Assembly: GCA_017460885.1 (NCBI GenBank)
Contig: JAFUAB010000027.1
Span: 50,731-114,730 of the forward strand
DNA from: Lachnospiraceae bacterium
GTDB taxonomy: Bacteria; Bacillota; Clostridia; Lachnospirales; Lachnospiraceae
Direction of reading: 5' to 3'
Length of the DNA stretch: 64,000 bases
A program made the translations under genes and the position numbers. Shown here in pieces: positions 18,000 through 26,768 of this stretch. The notes below the pieces were generated by a model. That model was given only the letters and a program-made list of their open reading frames with translations. It did no database searches and was not told where the DNA came from. Position 1 is the stretch's first letter; the number at the start of each line of letters is the position of its first letter.

Positions 18000-19406
18000 A
18001 TGCTAAGCTACACTTTTGATGAAATCCCTACTTTTGACGATTCTTTTGCGGATGTACAGCGCAGGTATCATTCATCGGGTGCGCAGGTAGCCGATATCCT
18101 GTACGGAGCTACCGATAAGGAGGGAAATCCGACTTACCCCAAGAATAACGCTGACGGGCATGGCAGACTTATCGTGATCGAGATCGATGGTAAGTTTCAT
18201 GCGCTCGCCTGGAAGCATTCCAGAGCGGAAGGCGGTAATACCGAGGAGGGATCCGTTTTTGACAAGCCTCTGGAGAGTCTTGAGGAAGGCATCCGTGCCA
18301 AGAGAGAAGTGATCAGATCCGCTCGCGAGACAATGAGCGGCAAGTATTATGATACCGATGCTGCGGCAAAGATACTTGAGGGATTCGGAGAGATTTCGGA
18401 ATACAACACTCCCAGGGAGCAGGAACTCAAGGAACAGTACGACAAGCTTATTGAGCGCAATGACAAGAATAAGCAGTATTTTGCATCAGTTAAGCAGAAC
18501 GCCGACAAAAAGAATGATCTGCTGAATCAGGCTAAGGAGCTTAAGGATTCCGAGGAGTGGAACAGCACCGCAGATAAATATCAGACGCTGATCGCCGAAT
18601 GGAAAAAGATCGGTAATGCCGGTGAGGACAACGACAAGCTGTGGGAAGAGTTTACCAAAGTCCGTCAGGAGTTCTTTGATAAGAGAGCAAAGCATTTTGA
18701 AGAGCTGGACAGCAAGCGCAAGAGCGCAAGAAGTGTTAAACGGGATCTGATCAAGGAAGCACGTAAGGTCGCCATAGAGAGTCCTGATTACAATGCCACA
18801 CACAAGAAGCTCGAGGGACTTTTTGAGCAGTGGAAGCAGGCCGGTCATGCCGGAAAGGAAGAGAATACCCTCTGGGCTGAATTTAAGGCTGTCAGAGACG
18901 AGTTCTACGGACGCAGGGAGGAAGCCTACAGAGACCGGCTTCAGGAAAAGGAAGCGCTGGTCAGAGAAGCGGAATCTCTTGCGGATGCAGGCGATTACAG
19001 TGCCTTTGTATCAAACCGTATGAAGGAGCTTACGACAGAGTGGAAGAATACCGGATTCTGCGGCAGAGAGGGTGACAAGCTCTGGGAAGTATTCCATGCG
19101 GCACAGGATAAATTCTGGCAGGGCAAGAAGGCTGCCAACGCAGAGCGCATGAATACACGTCAGGAAAAGCTGCAGGAAGCCATAGACCGCAGACAGGATA
19201 AGATCAAACATATCGAAGAGAATAATTCCAAGCTTAAGGATCGGCTGGCCACTACACAGAATGCAGACAAAAAGGCTGAGATAGAAGGATGGATTGCCGA
19301 AAATAACAGCAGGATCGACGAGCTGAAGGAAGAGATCGCCAGGATGATACCTTCGGAAAAGACGGCTGAGGCTCCTGCAGAAGAGGACTCAAACCCGGAA
19401 GCATAA
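18000..19406 (+). CDS. DUF349 repeat coiled-coil protein
   Basis: 468-residue, highly charged, mostly helical cytoplasmic protein. The N-terminal domain of about 100 residues contains LIVIEIDGKFHALAWKHS. Three DUF349 repeats follow at about 186-236, 264-312 and 332-378, each with an EW-K--G-AG-(E)---LW-EF pattern. A C-terminal coiled coil (about 385-450) ends in a Glu/Ala/Pro tail. DUF349 repeats are found in helical bundle proteins of unclear function. AAGGAG lies 7 nt before the ATG. It stands alone between rplA and rplJ, where these ribosomal genes are usually contiguous. Confidence 0.85.
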   Translation: MLSYTFDEIPTFDDSFADVQRRYHSSGAQVADILYGATDKEGNPTYPKNNADGHGRLIVIEIDGKFHALAWKHSRAEGGNTEEGSVFDKPLESLEEGIRAKREVIRSARETMSGKYYDTDAAAKILEGFGEISEYNTPREQELKEQYDKLIERNDKNKQYFASVKQNADKKNDLLNQAKELKDSEEWNSTADKYQTLIAEWKKIGNAGEDNDKLWEEFTKVRQEFFDKRAKHFEELDSKRKSARSVKRDLIKEARKVAIESPDYNATHKKLEGLFEQWKQAGHAGKEENTLWAEFKAVRDEFYGRREEAYRDRLQEKEALVREAESLADAGDYSAFVSNRMKELTTEWKNTGFCGREGDKLWEVFHAAQDKFWQGKKAANAERMNTRQEKLQEAIDRRQDKIKHIEENNSKLKDRLATTQNADKKAEIEGWIAENNSRIDELKEEIARMIPSEKTAEAPAEEDSNPEA

Positions 19407-19414
19407 GACAGATA

Positions 19415-19639
19415 TTAATCCGCGTTATCGGGTAATACCGAATCGGAATACATATCAAGCTTGGCTATGGTCTCATTAGCCGGAGTGCCGTAGGCCTGGC
19501 AGCATTTATGAGAGATTTCTTCGGAGTCGCTGACGGATTCATGCACATTTACACTCATGCACATTGAACCGCCGGCGACTTCTGCGTCCAGATGGTTCAT
19601 TATTTTTTCGATCAGATCTTTATCGTTGTTTATATCCAT
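19415..19639 (-). CDS. Small acidic protein of unknown function with a GG motif
   Basis: 74-residue acidic product if started at the ATG at 19639 (MDINNDKDLIEKIMNHLDAE...). An AGGT at about -9 supports this start; in-frame ATGs at 19675 and 19798 lack a site. A helical N-terminus ends in VAGG, followed by SMCMSVNVHE and a Cys pair (HKCC). The layout, a helical leader with a double glycine and a short Cys-containing tail, recalls secreted peptide precursors. No maturase or exporter lies nearby, and it may simply be a small clostridial protein. It is convergent with the DUF349 gene, whose stop lies 8 bp away. Confidence 0.5.
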   Translation of the reverse strand: MDINNDKDLIEKIMNHLDAEVAGGSMCMSVNVHESVSDSEEISHKCCQAYGTPANETIAKLDMYSDSVLPDNAD

Positions 19640-19834
19640 TGATGTTACCTGCTTTCCGGTATTACTACTGATCATATTAGGTTTACATAATTGTGATCCG
19701 TATCGGTATTTCTTTTTTAAGAAATCGATTCCGTATCGGTAATACTGTTTCGGGGACCGGATCGGTATCGCTGGATCAATCATCGTTCCCTTAATCATAT
19801 TTTACAGGTTATAATTGTCCGGTCAAGGCTTAGT

Positions 19835-19907
19835 AACTGTTGCAAAATACCCTGGTCATTTGCATCGGCTAAATGTCCATACGCTTCTGCAGAAAGCCTC
19901 GGCGTAG
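19835..19907 (+). mobile_element. Left half of a hairpin MITE
   Basis: 73 bp from AACTGTTGCAAAATA to CTCGGCGTAG match the left arm of the complete element at 63842-63997 with only a few differences. The right arm is missing. It lies directly upstream of the capA-family gene. Confidence 0.8.
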
Positions 19908-19960
19908 AGAGAAGTGGTCGGGTTGTGGAGGTGAAATTTAAATGGTACAATTGGGCGTAG

Positions 19961-21352
19961 ATGAAAAGACGAAGAAAATCCCCAAATCTTATAATGATCT
20001 TTGTGCTGACTCTGAGTATAGTTGTCGTGCTCGGACTGGGGGCGCTTACCGTCATTAAGACGATCGGAAATAAAAAAGAGCGTCCGTCAGAACGAAAAGC
20101 TTCCGCGGATCGGAATACCGTGACGGAAGAGCCGGGCAGACCCTTTTTCAGTGCGATCCCGGAACCGGAAATGACTGCGGACAGTGAATCCTCCGGAGCG
20201 ATGCTGAGTGAAGTACTGGATGAATGGATGACGGAAGATATGCCGGAATCCGAAGCCGGCCGGAACGGCATCGGACAGAATTCGGATCTGCTTTCCTCCA
20301 GACACAGCGGAGTTGTCAGACGCTTCGGTGATGATCTGGACGATCCGGAATATCTGGCTGCCAATAACATATTTGTCCTGGAATCCAGGGATGATGATAC
20401 AACGGGTACGACGCTGACCTTTGCCGGAGATATCCTTTTTGATGATGAATACTCCGTATATGCCAGGCTGCTGACTAACGGGGGAGCGATCAATGCCGGC
20501 ATAGACCAGCAGGTCATTAATATAATGAAGACCTCTGACATCATGATGGTCAATAATGAGTTTCCGTATACGCTCAGGGGAGAGCCGACTCCTGACAAGA
20601 CCTATACCTTTCGAGCTGATCCCGATACTGTTCATCTGATCAGGGATATGGGTGCAAATGCGGTAGGTATCGCCAACAATCATGCTTATGATTTCGGCCC
20701 GCAGGGCTTTCTGGATACCCTCGATACCCTCGATGATGCCGCTATACCCTATACCGGAGGCGGGCATAATATACAGGAGGCTTCGGCACCGCTGTACTTC
20801 GTGGTGGATGATTTCAAGGTGGGTATAATAGCGGCCACGCAGATAGAGAGGCTGGACAACCCTGATACCAAGGGTGCGACCGATACTGAACCCGGGGTGT
20901 TCAGATGCTTAAATCCCAAGAGGCTTCTGGGGGTTATTGGTGAAATGAAGGACAAATGCGACTTTGTGGTTGTGTTCATCCACTGGGGAACAGAAAGCAC
21001 CACCGAGCTTGACTGGCTGCAGACAGATCAGGCGCCGATGATAGCAGAGGCGGGAGCGGATCTGATCATCGGATCGCATCCCCATGTGCTTCAGCCCATA
21101 GGCAGGAGCAAGGGAGTGCCTGTGGTATACAGCCTCGGCAACTTCTGGTTCAATTCCAAGGAACTGGATACCGGACTCATTCAGGTCTGCGTTACTACGG
21201 AGGGAATGAGGAGCCTGAGGTTTATTCCGTGCCGGCAGGTGGGCTGCAGAACCTATCTGGCTCAGGGTGATGAATTTGAGAGGATATTGAACGAGATGCG
21301 GGCAATGTCGCCTGGAGTCAAAATTGATGACCGGGGGTATATTACATATTGA
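19961..21352 (+). CDS. CapA family (poly-gamma-glutamate capsule-type) protein
   Basis: 463-residue protein anchored by one N-terminal membrane helix (residues about 10-35). A low-complexity acidic linker (to about 145) leads to an extracellular CapA/PGA_cap metallophosphatase-like domain. Motifs in order: TFAGDILFDDEY, MMVNNEFPYTLRG, GIANNHAYDFG, FIHWGTES, GSHPHVLQP and YSLGNFWFN. The His and Asp residues would bind metal. CapA is needed for poly-gamma-glutamate export in Bacillus, but stand-alone members occur without capBC and their substrate is unknown. No capB or capC is in the window. No clear ribosome binding site is seen before ATG 19961 (GGGCGTAG only). Its stop codon lies inside the rplJ promoter. 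Confidence 0.88.
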   Translation: MKRRRKSPNLIMIFVLTLSIVVVLGLGALTVIKTIGNKKERPSERKASADRNTVTEEPGRPFFSAIPEPEMTADSESSGAMLSEVLDEWMTEDMPESEAGRNGIGQNSDLLSSRHSGVVRRFGDDLDDPEYLAANNIFVLESRDDDTTGTTLTFAGDILFDDEYSVYARLLTNGGAINAGIDQQVINIMKTSDIMMVNNEFPYTLRGEPTPDKTYTFRADPDTVHLIRDMGANAVGIANNHAYDFGPQGFLDTLDTLDDAAIPYTGGGHNIQEASAPLYFVVDDFKVGIIAATQIERLDNPDTKGATDTEPGVFRCLNPKRLLGVIGEMKDKCDFVVVFIHWGTESTTELDWLQTDQAPMIAEAGADLIIGSHPHVLQPIGRSKGVPVVYSLGNFWFNSKELDTGLIQVCVTTEGMRSLRFIPCRQVGCRTYLAQGDEFERILNEMRAMSPGVKIDDRGYITY

Positions 21353-21377
21353 CAACCTGAATTCTTTGTGATATCCT
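21349..21377 (+). promoter_or_regulatory. Promoter of rplJ-rplL
   Basis: TTGACA and TATCCT are 17 bp apart. The -35 overlaps the capA-family stop codon. It drives the L10 leader and rplJ-rplL. Confidence 0.7.
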
Positions 21378-21390
21378 TGACAAGGTTTTG

Positions 21391-21522
21391 AACCATGCCG
21401 AAGACAGCAGGTACCGATCGGTGTAAGAGGAACACGGTAAATCCGGGTGAGACGCCTGCCGAGGAATGAGTTAGTATTGGTTATTCACTCCTGTCTGTTT
21501 TCGGACGGGAGTTTATTTTTTG
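21391..21522 (+). ncRNA. Ribosomal protein L10 leader with attenuator hairpin
   Basis: The conserved GCCGAAGACAGCAGG and GCCTGCCGAGG elements pair in the way known for Firmicutes L10 leaders, which bind the L10(L12)4 complex for autoregulation. They are followed by ACTCCTGTC (21487) pairing with GACGGGAGT (21504-21512) and a T-run, forming the attenuator. The rplJ site AGGAGG lies 30 bp further on. Confidence 0.88.
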
Positions 21523-21565
21523 ATATAACTCTTTCGGCAAGACTATTAAAGAAGGAGGAAAAGTA

Positions 21566-22198
21566 ATGGCTAAGGTAGAACTTAAGAAACCCATCGTTGA
21601 TGAGATCGCTTCGAGCATCAAGGATGCCCAGTCTGTAGTGCTTGTTGATTACCGCGGTCTGACGGTTGAGCAGGATACTCAGCTTCGTAAGACTCTTCGT
21701 GAGAACAACATCACTTATAAAGTGTATAAAAATACCTTTATGAATTTTGCATTCCAGGGTACCGATTACGAAGCACTCAAGCCTTATCTTGAAGGTCCCA
21801 GCGCGATAGCTATTTCCACAGAGGATGCTACGGCGCCTGCGAGGGTCCTTGCTAAATTTGCAAAGACGGCCGACAAGCTCGAGATCAAGGCCGGCGTTGT
21901 GGAAGGCGTAATGTATGACGCCAACGGGATCAACGAAATCTCAAAGATCCCTTCGAGAGAGGAACTGCTCTCCAAGATGCTTGGCAGCATAAAGTCACCT
22001 ATCTCGAATCTCGCCCGTGTGCTTAACCAGATCGCTGAAAAAGGCGGAGCCGCTAATTGTGAACCCGCTCCCAAGGCAGAAGAGGAAGCACCCGCCGAGG
22101 AGGCAGCTCCCGCAGCAGAGACCGCTGAGGCTCCTGCAGAGGAAGCACCCGCAGCAGAAGCACCCGCAGCAGAGACAGCGGAAGCACCTGCAGAGTAA
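21566..22198 (+). CDS. rplJ: 50S ribosomal protein L10
   Basis: L10 of the ribosomal stalk. Residues 1 to about 165 are the normal protein (MAKVELKKPIVDEI..., VDYRGLTVEQ, VYKNTF). It carries an extra C-terminal tail of about 40 residues made almost only of Ala, Glu and Pro (repeats of AEAPAEE type), giving 210 residues. Such tails occur in some Clostridia; the function is unknown. L10 anchors L7/L12 dimers and represses its own mRNA through the upstream leader. GGAGGAAAAG precedes the ATG. Confidence 0.97.
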   Translation: MAKVELKKPIVDEIASSIKDAQSVVLVDYRGLTVEQDTQLRKTLRENNITYKVYKNTFMNFAFQGTDYEALKPYLEGPSAIAISTEDATAPARVLAKFAKTADKLEIKAGVVEGVMYDANGINEISKIPSREELLSKMLGSIKSPISNLARVLNQIAEKGGAANCEPAPKAEEEAPAEEAAPAAETAEAPAEEAPAAEAPAAETAEAPAE

Positions 22199-22240
22199 TT
22201 TTGAATCTGAGTTTTTGTATATTATATAGGAGGAAATACA

Positions 22241-22621
22241 ATGGCTAAGTTAACCACACAGGAATTTATCGATGCTATCAAAGAACTTTCCGTTCTTGAA
22301 CTTAATGAACTTGTAAAGGCTTGCGAAGAGGAATTCGGAGTTTCCGCAGCAGCAGGCGTAGTAGTTGCAGCAGCAGGCGCCGGCGATGGCGCAGCAGCAG
22401 CTGAGGAGAAGACCGAGTTCGATGTAGAGCTTACAGAGGTAGGCGAGAACAAGGTTAAGGTAATCAAGGTTGTTCGTGAAGCAACCGGATTAGGCCTGAA
22501 GGAAGCTAAAGACCTCGTTGACAGCGCTCCCAAGATCGTTAAGGAGCAGGCCAGCAAGGAAGAGGCTGAGGAGATCAAGTCCAAGCTCGAAGCAGAAGGC
22601 GCTAAGGTTACTCTTAAGTAA
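22241..22621 (+). CDS. rplL: 50S ribosomal protein L7/L12
   Basis: 126-residue L7/L12. The N-terminal dimerization domain ([25 protein letters not shown]) is followed by the Ala/Gly hinge and the C-terminal factor-binding domain ([21 protein letters not shown]). It recruits translational GTPases such as EF-G and EF-Tu, both encoded downstream. AGGAGG lies 7 nt before the ATG. It lies 42 bp after rplJ on the same transcript. Confidence 0.98.
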   Translation: MAKLTTQEFIDAIKELSVLELNELVKACEEEFGVSAAAGVVVAAAGAGDGAAAAEEKTEFDVELTEVGENKVKVIKVVREATGLGLKEAKDLVDSAPKIVKEQASKEEAEEIKSKLEAEGAKVTLK

Positions 22622-22636
22622 TCATAAAAGATTTTT

Positions 22637-22665
22637 CGGGGGATGCACTCAGGTGTATCCCCCTT
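22637..22665 (+). terminator. Hairpin after rplL
   Basis: GGGGGATGCAC and GTGTATCCCCC form a stable stem. Only CTTA follows rather than a T-run, so it may attenuate rather than end transcription into rpoB. Confidence 0.6.
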
Positions 22666-22712
22666 ATGTTCTTAAAAGATTCTAAAAAATTCGATATAAG
22701 CTCATATTTTTC

Positions 22713-22741
22713 TTGACTCATTATTTCTCTTGCGATAGAAT
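22713..22741 (+). promoter_or_regulatory. Promoter of rpoB-rpoC
   Basis: TTGACT and TAGAAT are 17 bp apart, about 80 bp before rpoB. This gives rpoBC expression independent of rplJL. Confidence 0.7.
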
Positions 22742-22822
22742 GGAAGATGCGCTATTGTGGAAACCTAGCAATTTTGCGCCCAAAAACAGGTTGTTTAAAT
22801 AAAAGAACGGGGTGATTTGTCA

Positions 22823-25800
22823 ATGGAGAAAAACAGGATACGTCCGGTGACCGCAGGCAAGAATCAGCGTATGACCTATGCGAAGCAGAAGGAAGTACTT
22901 GAGATGCCTAATCTGATAGAGGTTCAGGAGAACTCCTATCGCTGGTTTCTGGAGGAAGGCTTGAAAGAGGTGTTTGATGACATCTCTCCTATTTCGGACT
23001 ACAGCGGCCGCTTAAGTCTGGAATTCGTCGATTACGAACTCTGTGAGGATGACGTAAAGTATTCTATTGAGAAATGTAAGGAGCGGGATGCCACTTATGC
23101 TGCTCCGATGAAGGTTAAGGTCCGTCTTATCAATAAGGAAAAGGATGAGATCACAGAGCATGAGATCTTTATGGGCGACCTTCCCTTGATGACTGCAACG
23201 GGTACTTTTGTTATCAACGGAGCAGAACGTGTTATCGTTTCTCAGCTGGTTCGTTCACCCGGTATTTATTATACTATTTCTCATGATAAGATCGGTAAGA
23301 CTCTGTATTCCTGTCAGGTGATCCCCAACAGGGGTGCATGGCTTGAGTATGAAACCGATTCCAGTGATGTGTTCTACGTACGTGTTGACCGTACCCGTAA
23401 GGTTCCGGTAACCGTACTTATCCGTGCAATGGGCGTCGGTACCAATGATGAGATCAGAGAGCTTTTCGGCGACGAGCCCAAGATCGAAGCTACCTTTGCC
23501 AAGGATCTGGCTGAGAATTCCCAGGAGGGTCTGCTGGAACTCTATAAGAAGATCCGTCCCGGCGAGCCGCTCAGCGTTGAAAGTGCCGAGACATTGGTCA
23601 ACGGTATGTTCTTTGATGCGCGCAGATACGATCTGGCCAAGGTCGGCAGATATAAGTTCAATAAGAAGCTTATGCTCAGAAACCGTATAGCAGGTCATAT
23701 CCTTGCCGAGGATGTGATAGATGTCACAACCGGTGAGGTTATTGCAAAAGCAGGTGAAAAGGTTTCCAGAGAGCTGGCCGATACGATACAGAATGCCGCA
23801 ATCCCCGGAGTACTTGTTCAGACCGAAGAGCGCAATGTCAAGGTACTGAGCAATATGATGGTAGACATTACCAGCTTTATCGAGTGCAACCCGAGGGAAT
23901 TGGGAGTTACGGAGCTGGTTTATTATCCCGTGCTCAGACAGATAATAGATGAATATGCTGATGATCCCGGCAGGCTTGCCGAGGCAATACAGACAAATAT
24001 CCACGAGCTTATTCCCAAGCACATTACCCGTGAGGACATTCTTGCCAGCATCAACTACAATATGCATCTTGAGGCAGGCGTAGGCAACGACGACGATATC
24101 GACCATCTTGGCAACCGTCGTATCCGTGCCGTGGGCGAGCTCCTGCAGAACCAGTACCGTATCGGTATGTCCCGTCTGGAGAGAGTAGTCAGGGAGCGTA
24201 TGACAACTCATGATGCGGAGGATGTTTCTCCCCAGGCTCTGATCAATATCAAACCTGTTCAAGCTGCCATCAAGGAGTTCTTCGGATCTTCACAGCTCTC
24301 ACAGTTTATGGATCAGAACAACCCTCTCGGTGAGCTTACGCATAAGAGACGTCTTTCGGCTCTCGGCCCCGGCGGTCTGTCCAGAGACCGTGCCGGATTC
24401 GAGGTTCGAGATGTGCACTATACCCATTACGGACGCATGTGCCCCATAGAGACTCCCGAAGGTCCCAACATCGGTCTGATCAACTCTCTGGCCAGCTATG
24501 CACGTATAAACGAATACGGATTTATAGAGGCGCCCTATCGTCTGATCGATAAGTCGGATCCCGAGAATCCGAGAGTAACCGATGAGGTTGTCTACATGAC
24601 AGCCGATGAAGAGGATAATTATCACGTAGCCCAGGCTTCCGCTCCTCTCGATGAGAACGGTCATTTCAAAAGAGCTACGGTATCCGGTAGATATAAGGAG
24701 GAAACCCAGGAATATCCCAAGAACATGTTCGATTATATGGACGTGTCTCCCAAGATGGTATTCTCTGTAGCTACGGCGCTTATCCCGTTCCTTCAGAACG
24801 ATGACGCCAACCGTGCACTGATGGGTTCCAACATGCAGCGTCAGGCTGTTCCGCTTCTTTTTACAGAGGAGCCTGTTGTAGGTACCGGTATGGAACCCAA
24901 GGCAGCCGTTGACTCGGGTGTATGTGTTCTTGCCAAAAAGTCAGGTACCGTTACATATGTTGCGGCGGATATGATCACGATCGAAAGCGATGATGATAAA
25001 AAGGAGATCGAGTACAAGCTCTCCAAATTCGCAAGATCGAACCAGTCCAACTGCTATAATCAGAAGCCCATAGTTGTGAAGGGAGCCCATGTTGAGGCCG
25101 GAGAGCCCATCGCAGACGGCCCTTCAACCTGCGGAGGAGAGCTTGCCCTCGGTAAGAACCCTCTGATAGGGTTCATGACCTGGGAGGGCTACAATTACGA
25201 GGACGCCGTACTTCTCAGTGAGCGTCTCGTACAGGATGATGTTTATACGTCGGTACATATTGAGGAATACGAGGCCGAAGCCCGTGACACCAAGCTCGGT
25301 CCCGAGGATATCACAAGAGATGTTCCCGGCGTGGGCGATGAGGCACTTAAGAATCTGGATGAGAGAGGTATCATCCGTATCGGTGCAGAGGTTCGTGCGG
25401 GAGATATCCTCGTGGGCAAGGTTACACCTAAGGGTGAGACCGAGCTGACCGCAGAAGAGAGACTGCTCCGTGCGATCTTCGGTGATAAGGCCAGAGAGGT
25501 ACGTGATACATCCCTCAAGGTTCCCCACGGTGAATACGGTATCGTTGTGGATGCCAAGGTGTTCAGCAGGGATAACGGTGATGAACTTTCACCCGGAGTG
25601 AATCAGTCGGTAAGGATATATATCGCTCAGAAGCGTAAGATTTCCGTCGGAGACAAGATGGCGGGCCGTCACGGTAACAAGGGTGTTGTTTCCCGCGTAC
25701 TTCCCGTAGAAGACATGCCTTATCTGCCTAACGGCCGTCCGCTGGATATCGTGCTCAACCCTCTGGGCGTGCCCAGCCGTATGAATATCGGTCAGGTATT

Positions 25801-26752
25801 GGAGATCCACCTTTCACTGGCTGCCAAAGCGCTTGGATTCAACGTGGCTACACCCGTGTTTGACGGTGCCAAGGAAAACGATATCATGGATACCCTTGAT
25901 CTGGCTAACGACTACGTTAACCTTCCCTTCGACAAGGATGAAGCAAAGGAGGACGAGTGGAAGGAAGCCGGAGTAAAGGAAAACTTTAAAGATAAGTACA
26001 GTGATACACTTCTCCCCGAGGTGATGGACTACCTTTCGGAGAATCGTGATCACAGAGAACTCTGGAAGGGCGTTCCGATCACCAGAGACGGTAAGGTTTG
26101 GCTTCGTGACGGACGTACCGGAGAGCTTTTTGATTCGCCGGTTACGATCGGACACATGCATTACCTTAAGCTCCACCATCTGGTAGACGATAAGATCCAT
26201 GCCCGTTCCACAGGTCCTTACTCACTGGTTACCCAGCAGCCTCTGGGAGGTAAAGCTCAGTTCGGCGGACAGCGTTTCGGTGAGATGGAGGTTTGGGCGC
26301 TGGAAGCATACGGCGCTGCATACACTCTTCAGGAGATCCTTACGGTCAAGTCCGATGATGTGGTCGGACGTGTTAAGACCTACGAGGCTATCATCAAGGG
26401 TGAGAACATCCCCGAGCCCGGTATTCCCGAGTCGTTCAAGGTGCTTCTCAAGGAGCTCCAGTCACTTGGTCTGGATATCAGGGTACTTAAGGATGACGGC
26501 TCGGAAGTAGAGATCAAAGAGCAGGTTGATTATCAGGACAGCGTATTCAGATATGAGCTGGATGCCCGCAGTCAGGGACACCGCAGAGAAGAGGAATCCC
26601 TTGAAAGCCTCGGATATTCCGAGACTATGCTCGATGAGGGCCTCGACGATGATTACGGGTCGGATGACGAACCACGGGAGCCGGATTTCGAAGAAAGCGA
26701 TTTCCCGAAGGATGAGGAAACTGATGTTGATTTTGTCGGATCTGAAGAGTAA
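22823..26752 (+). CDS. rpoB: RNA polymerase subunit beta
   Basis: 1309-residue beta subunit, full length for Firmicutes. The rifampicin-pocket segment [16 protein letters not shown]...[13 protein letters not shown] is wild type at the usual resistance positions: Asp497, His507 and Ser512 equal E. coli 516, 526 and 531. The hybrid-binding and flap motifs ([13 protein letters not shown]-like [12 protein letters not shown]) and the C-terminal clamp segment [24 protein letters not shown] are intact. I prefer ATG 22823 to the in-frame TTG 22817, with GGGGTG as the ribosome binding site. The C-terminus is a long acidic tail (after about residue 1260). rpoC follows after 16 bp. Confidence 0.98.
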   Translation: MEKNRIRPVTAGKNQRMTYAKQKEVLEMPNLIEVQENSYRWFLEEGLKEVFDDISPISDYSGRLSLEFVDYELCEDDVKYSIEKCKERDATYAAPMKVKVRLINKEKDEITEHEIFMGDLPLMTATGTFVINGAERVIVSQLVRSPGIYYTISHDKIGKTLYSCQVIPNRGAWLEYETDSSDVFYVRVDRTRKVPVTVLIRAMGVGTNDEIRELFGDEPKIEATFAKDLAENSQEGLLELYKKIRPGEPLSVESAETLVNGMFFDARRYDLAKVGRYKFNKKLMLRNRIAGHILAEDVIDVTTGEVIAKAGEKVSRELADTIQNAAIPGVLVQTEERNVKVLSNMMVDITSFIECNPRELGVTELVYYPVLRQIIDEYADDPGRLAEAIQTNIHELIPKHITREDILASINYNMHLEAGVGNDDDIDHLGNRRIRAVGELLQNQYRIGMSRLERVVRERMTTHDAEDVSPQALINIKPVQAAIKEFFGSSQLSQFMDQNNPLGELTHKRRLSALGPGGLSRDRAGFEVRDVHYTHYGRMCPIETPEGPNIGLINSLASYARINEYGFIEAPYRLIDKSDPENPRVTDEVVYMTADEEDNYHVAQASAPLDENGHFKRATVSGRYKEETQEYPKNMFDYMDVSPKMVFSVATALIPFLQNDDANRALMGSNMQRQAVPLLFTEEPVVGTGMEPKAAVDSGVCVLAKKSGTVTYVAADMITIESDDDKKEIEYKLSKFARSNQSNCYNQKPIVVKGAHVEAGEPIADGPSTCGGELALGKNPLIGFMTWEGYNYEDAVLLSERLVQDDVYTSVHIEEYEAEARDTKLGPEDITRDVPGVGDEALKNLDERGIIRIGAEVRAGDILVGKVTPKGETELTAEERLLRAIFGDKAREVRDTSLKVPHGEYGIVVDAKVFSRDNGDELSPGVNQSVRIYIAQKRKISVGDKMAGRHGNKGVVSRVLPVEDMPYLPNGRPLDIVLNPLGVPSRMNIGQVLEIHLSLAAKALGFNVATPVFDGAKENDIMDTLDLANDYVNLPFDKDEAKEDEWKEAGVKENFKDKYSDTLLPEVMDYLSENRDHRELWKGVPITRDGKVWLRDGRTGELFDSPVTIGHMHYLKLHHLVDDKIHARSTGPYSLVTQQPLGGKAQFGGQRFGEMEVWALEAYGAAYTLQEILTVKSDDVVGRVKTYEAIIKGENIPEPGIPESFKVLLKELQSLGLDIRVLKDDGSEVEIKEQVDYQDSVFRYELDARSQGHRREEESLESLGYSETMLDEGLDDDYGSDDEPREPDFEESDFPKDEETDVDFVGSEE

Positions 26753-26768
26753 ATAAAGGAGTCAAACA

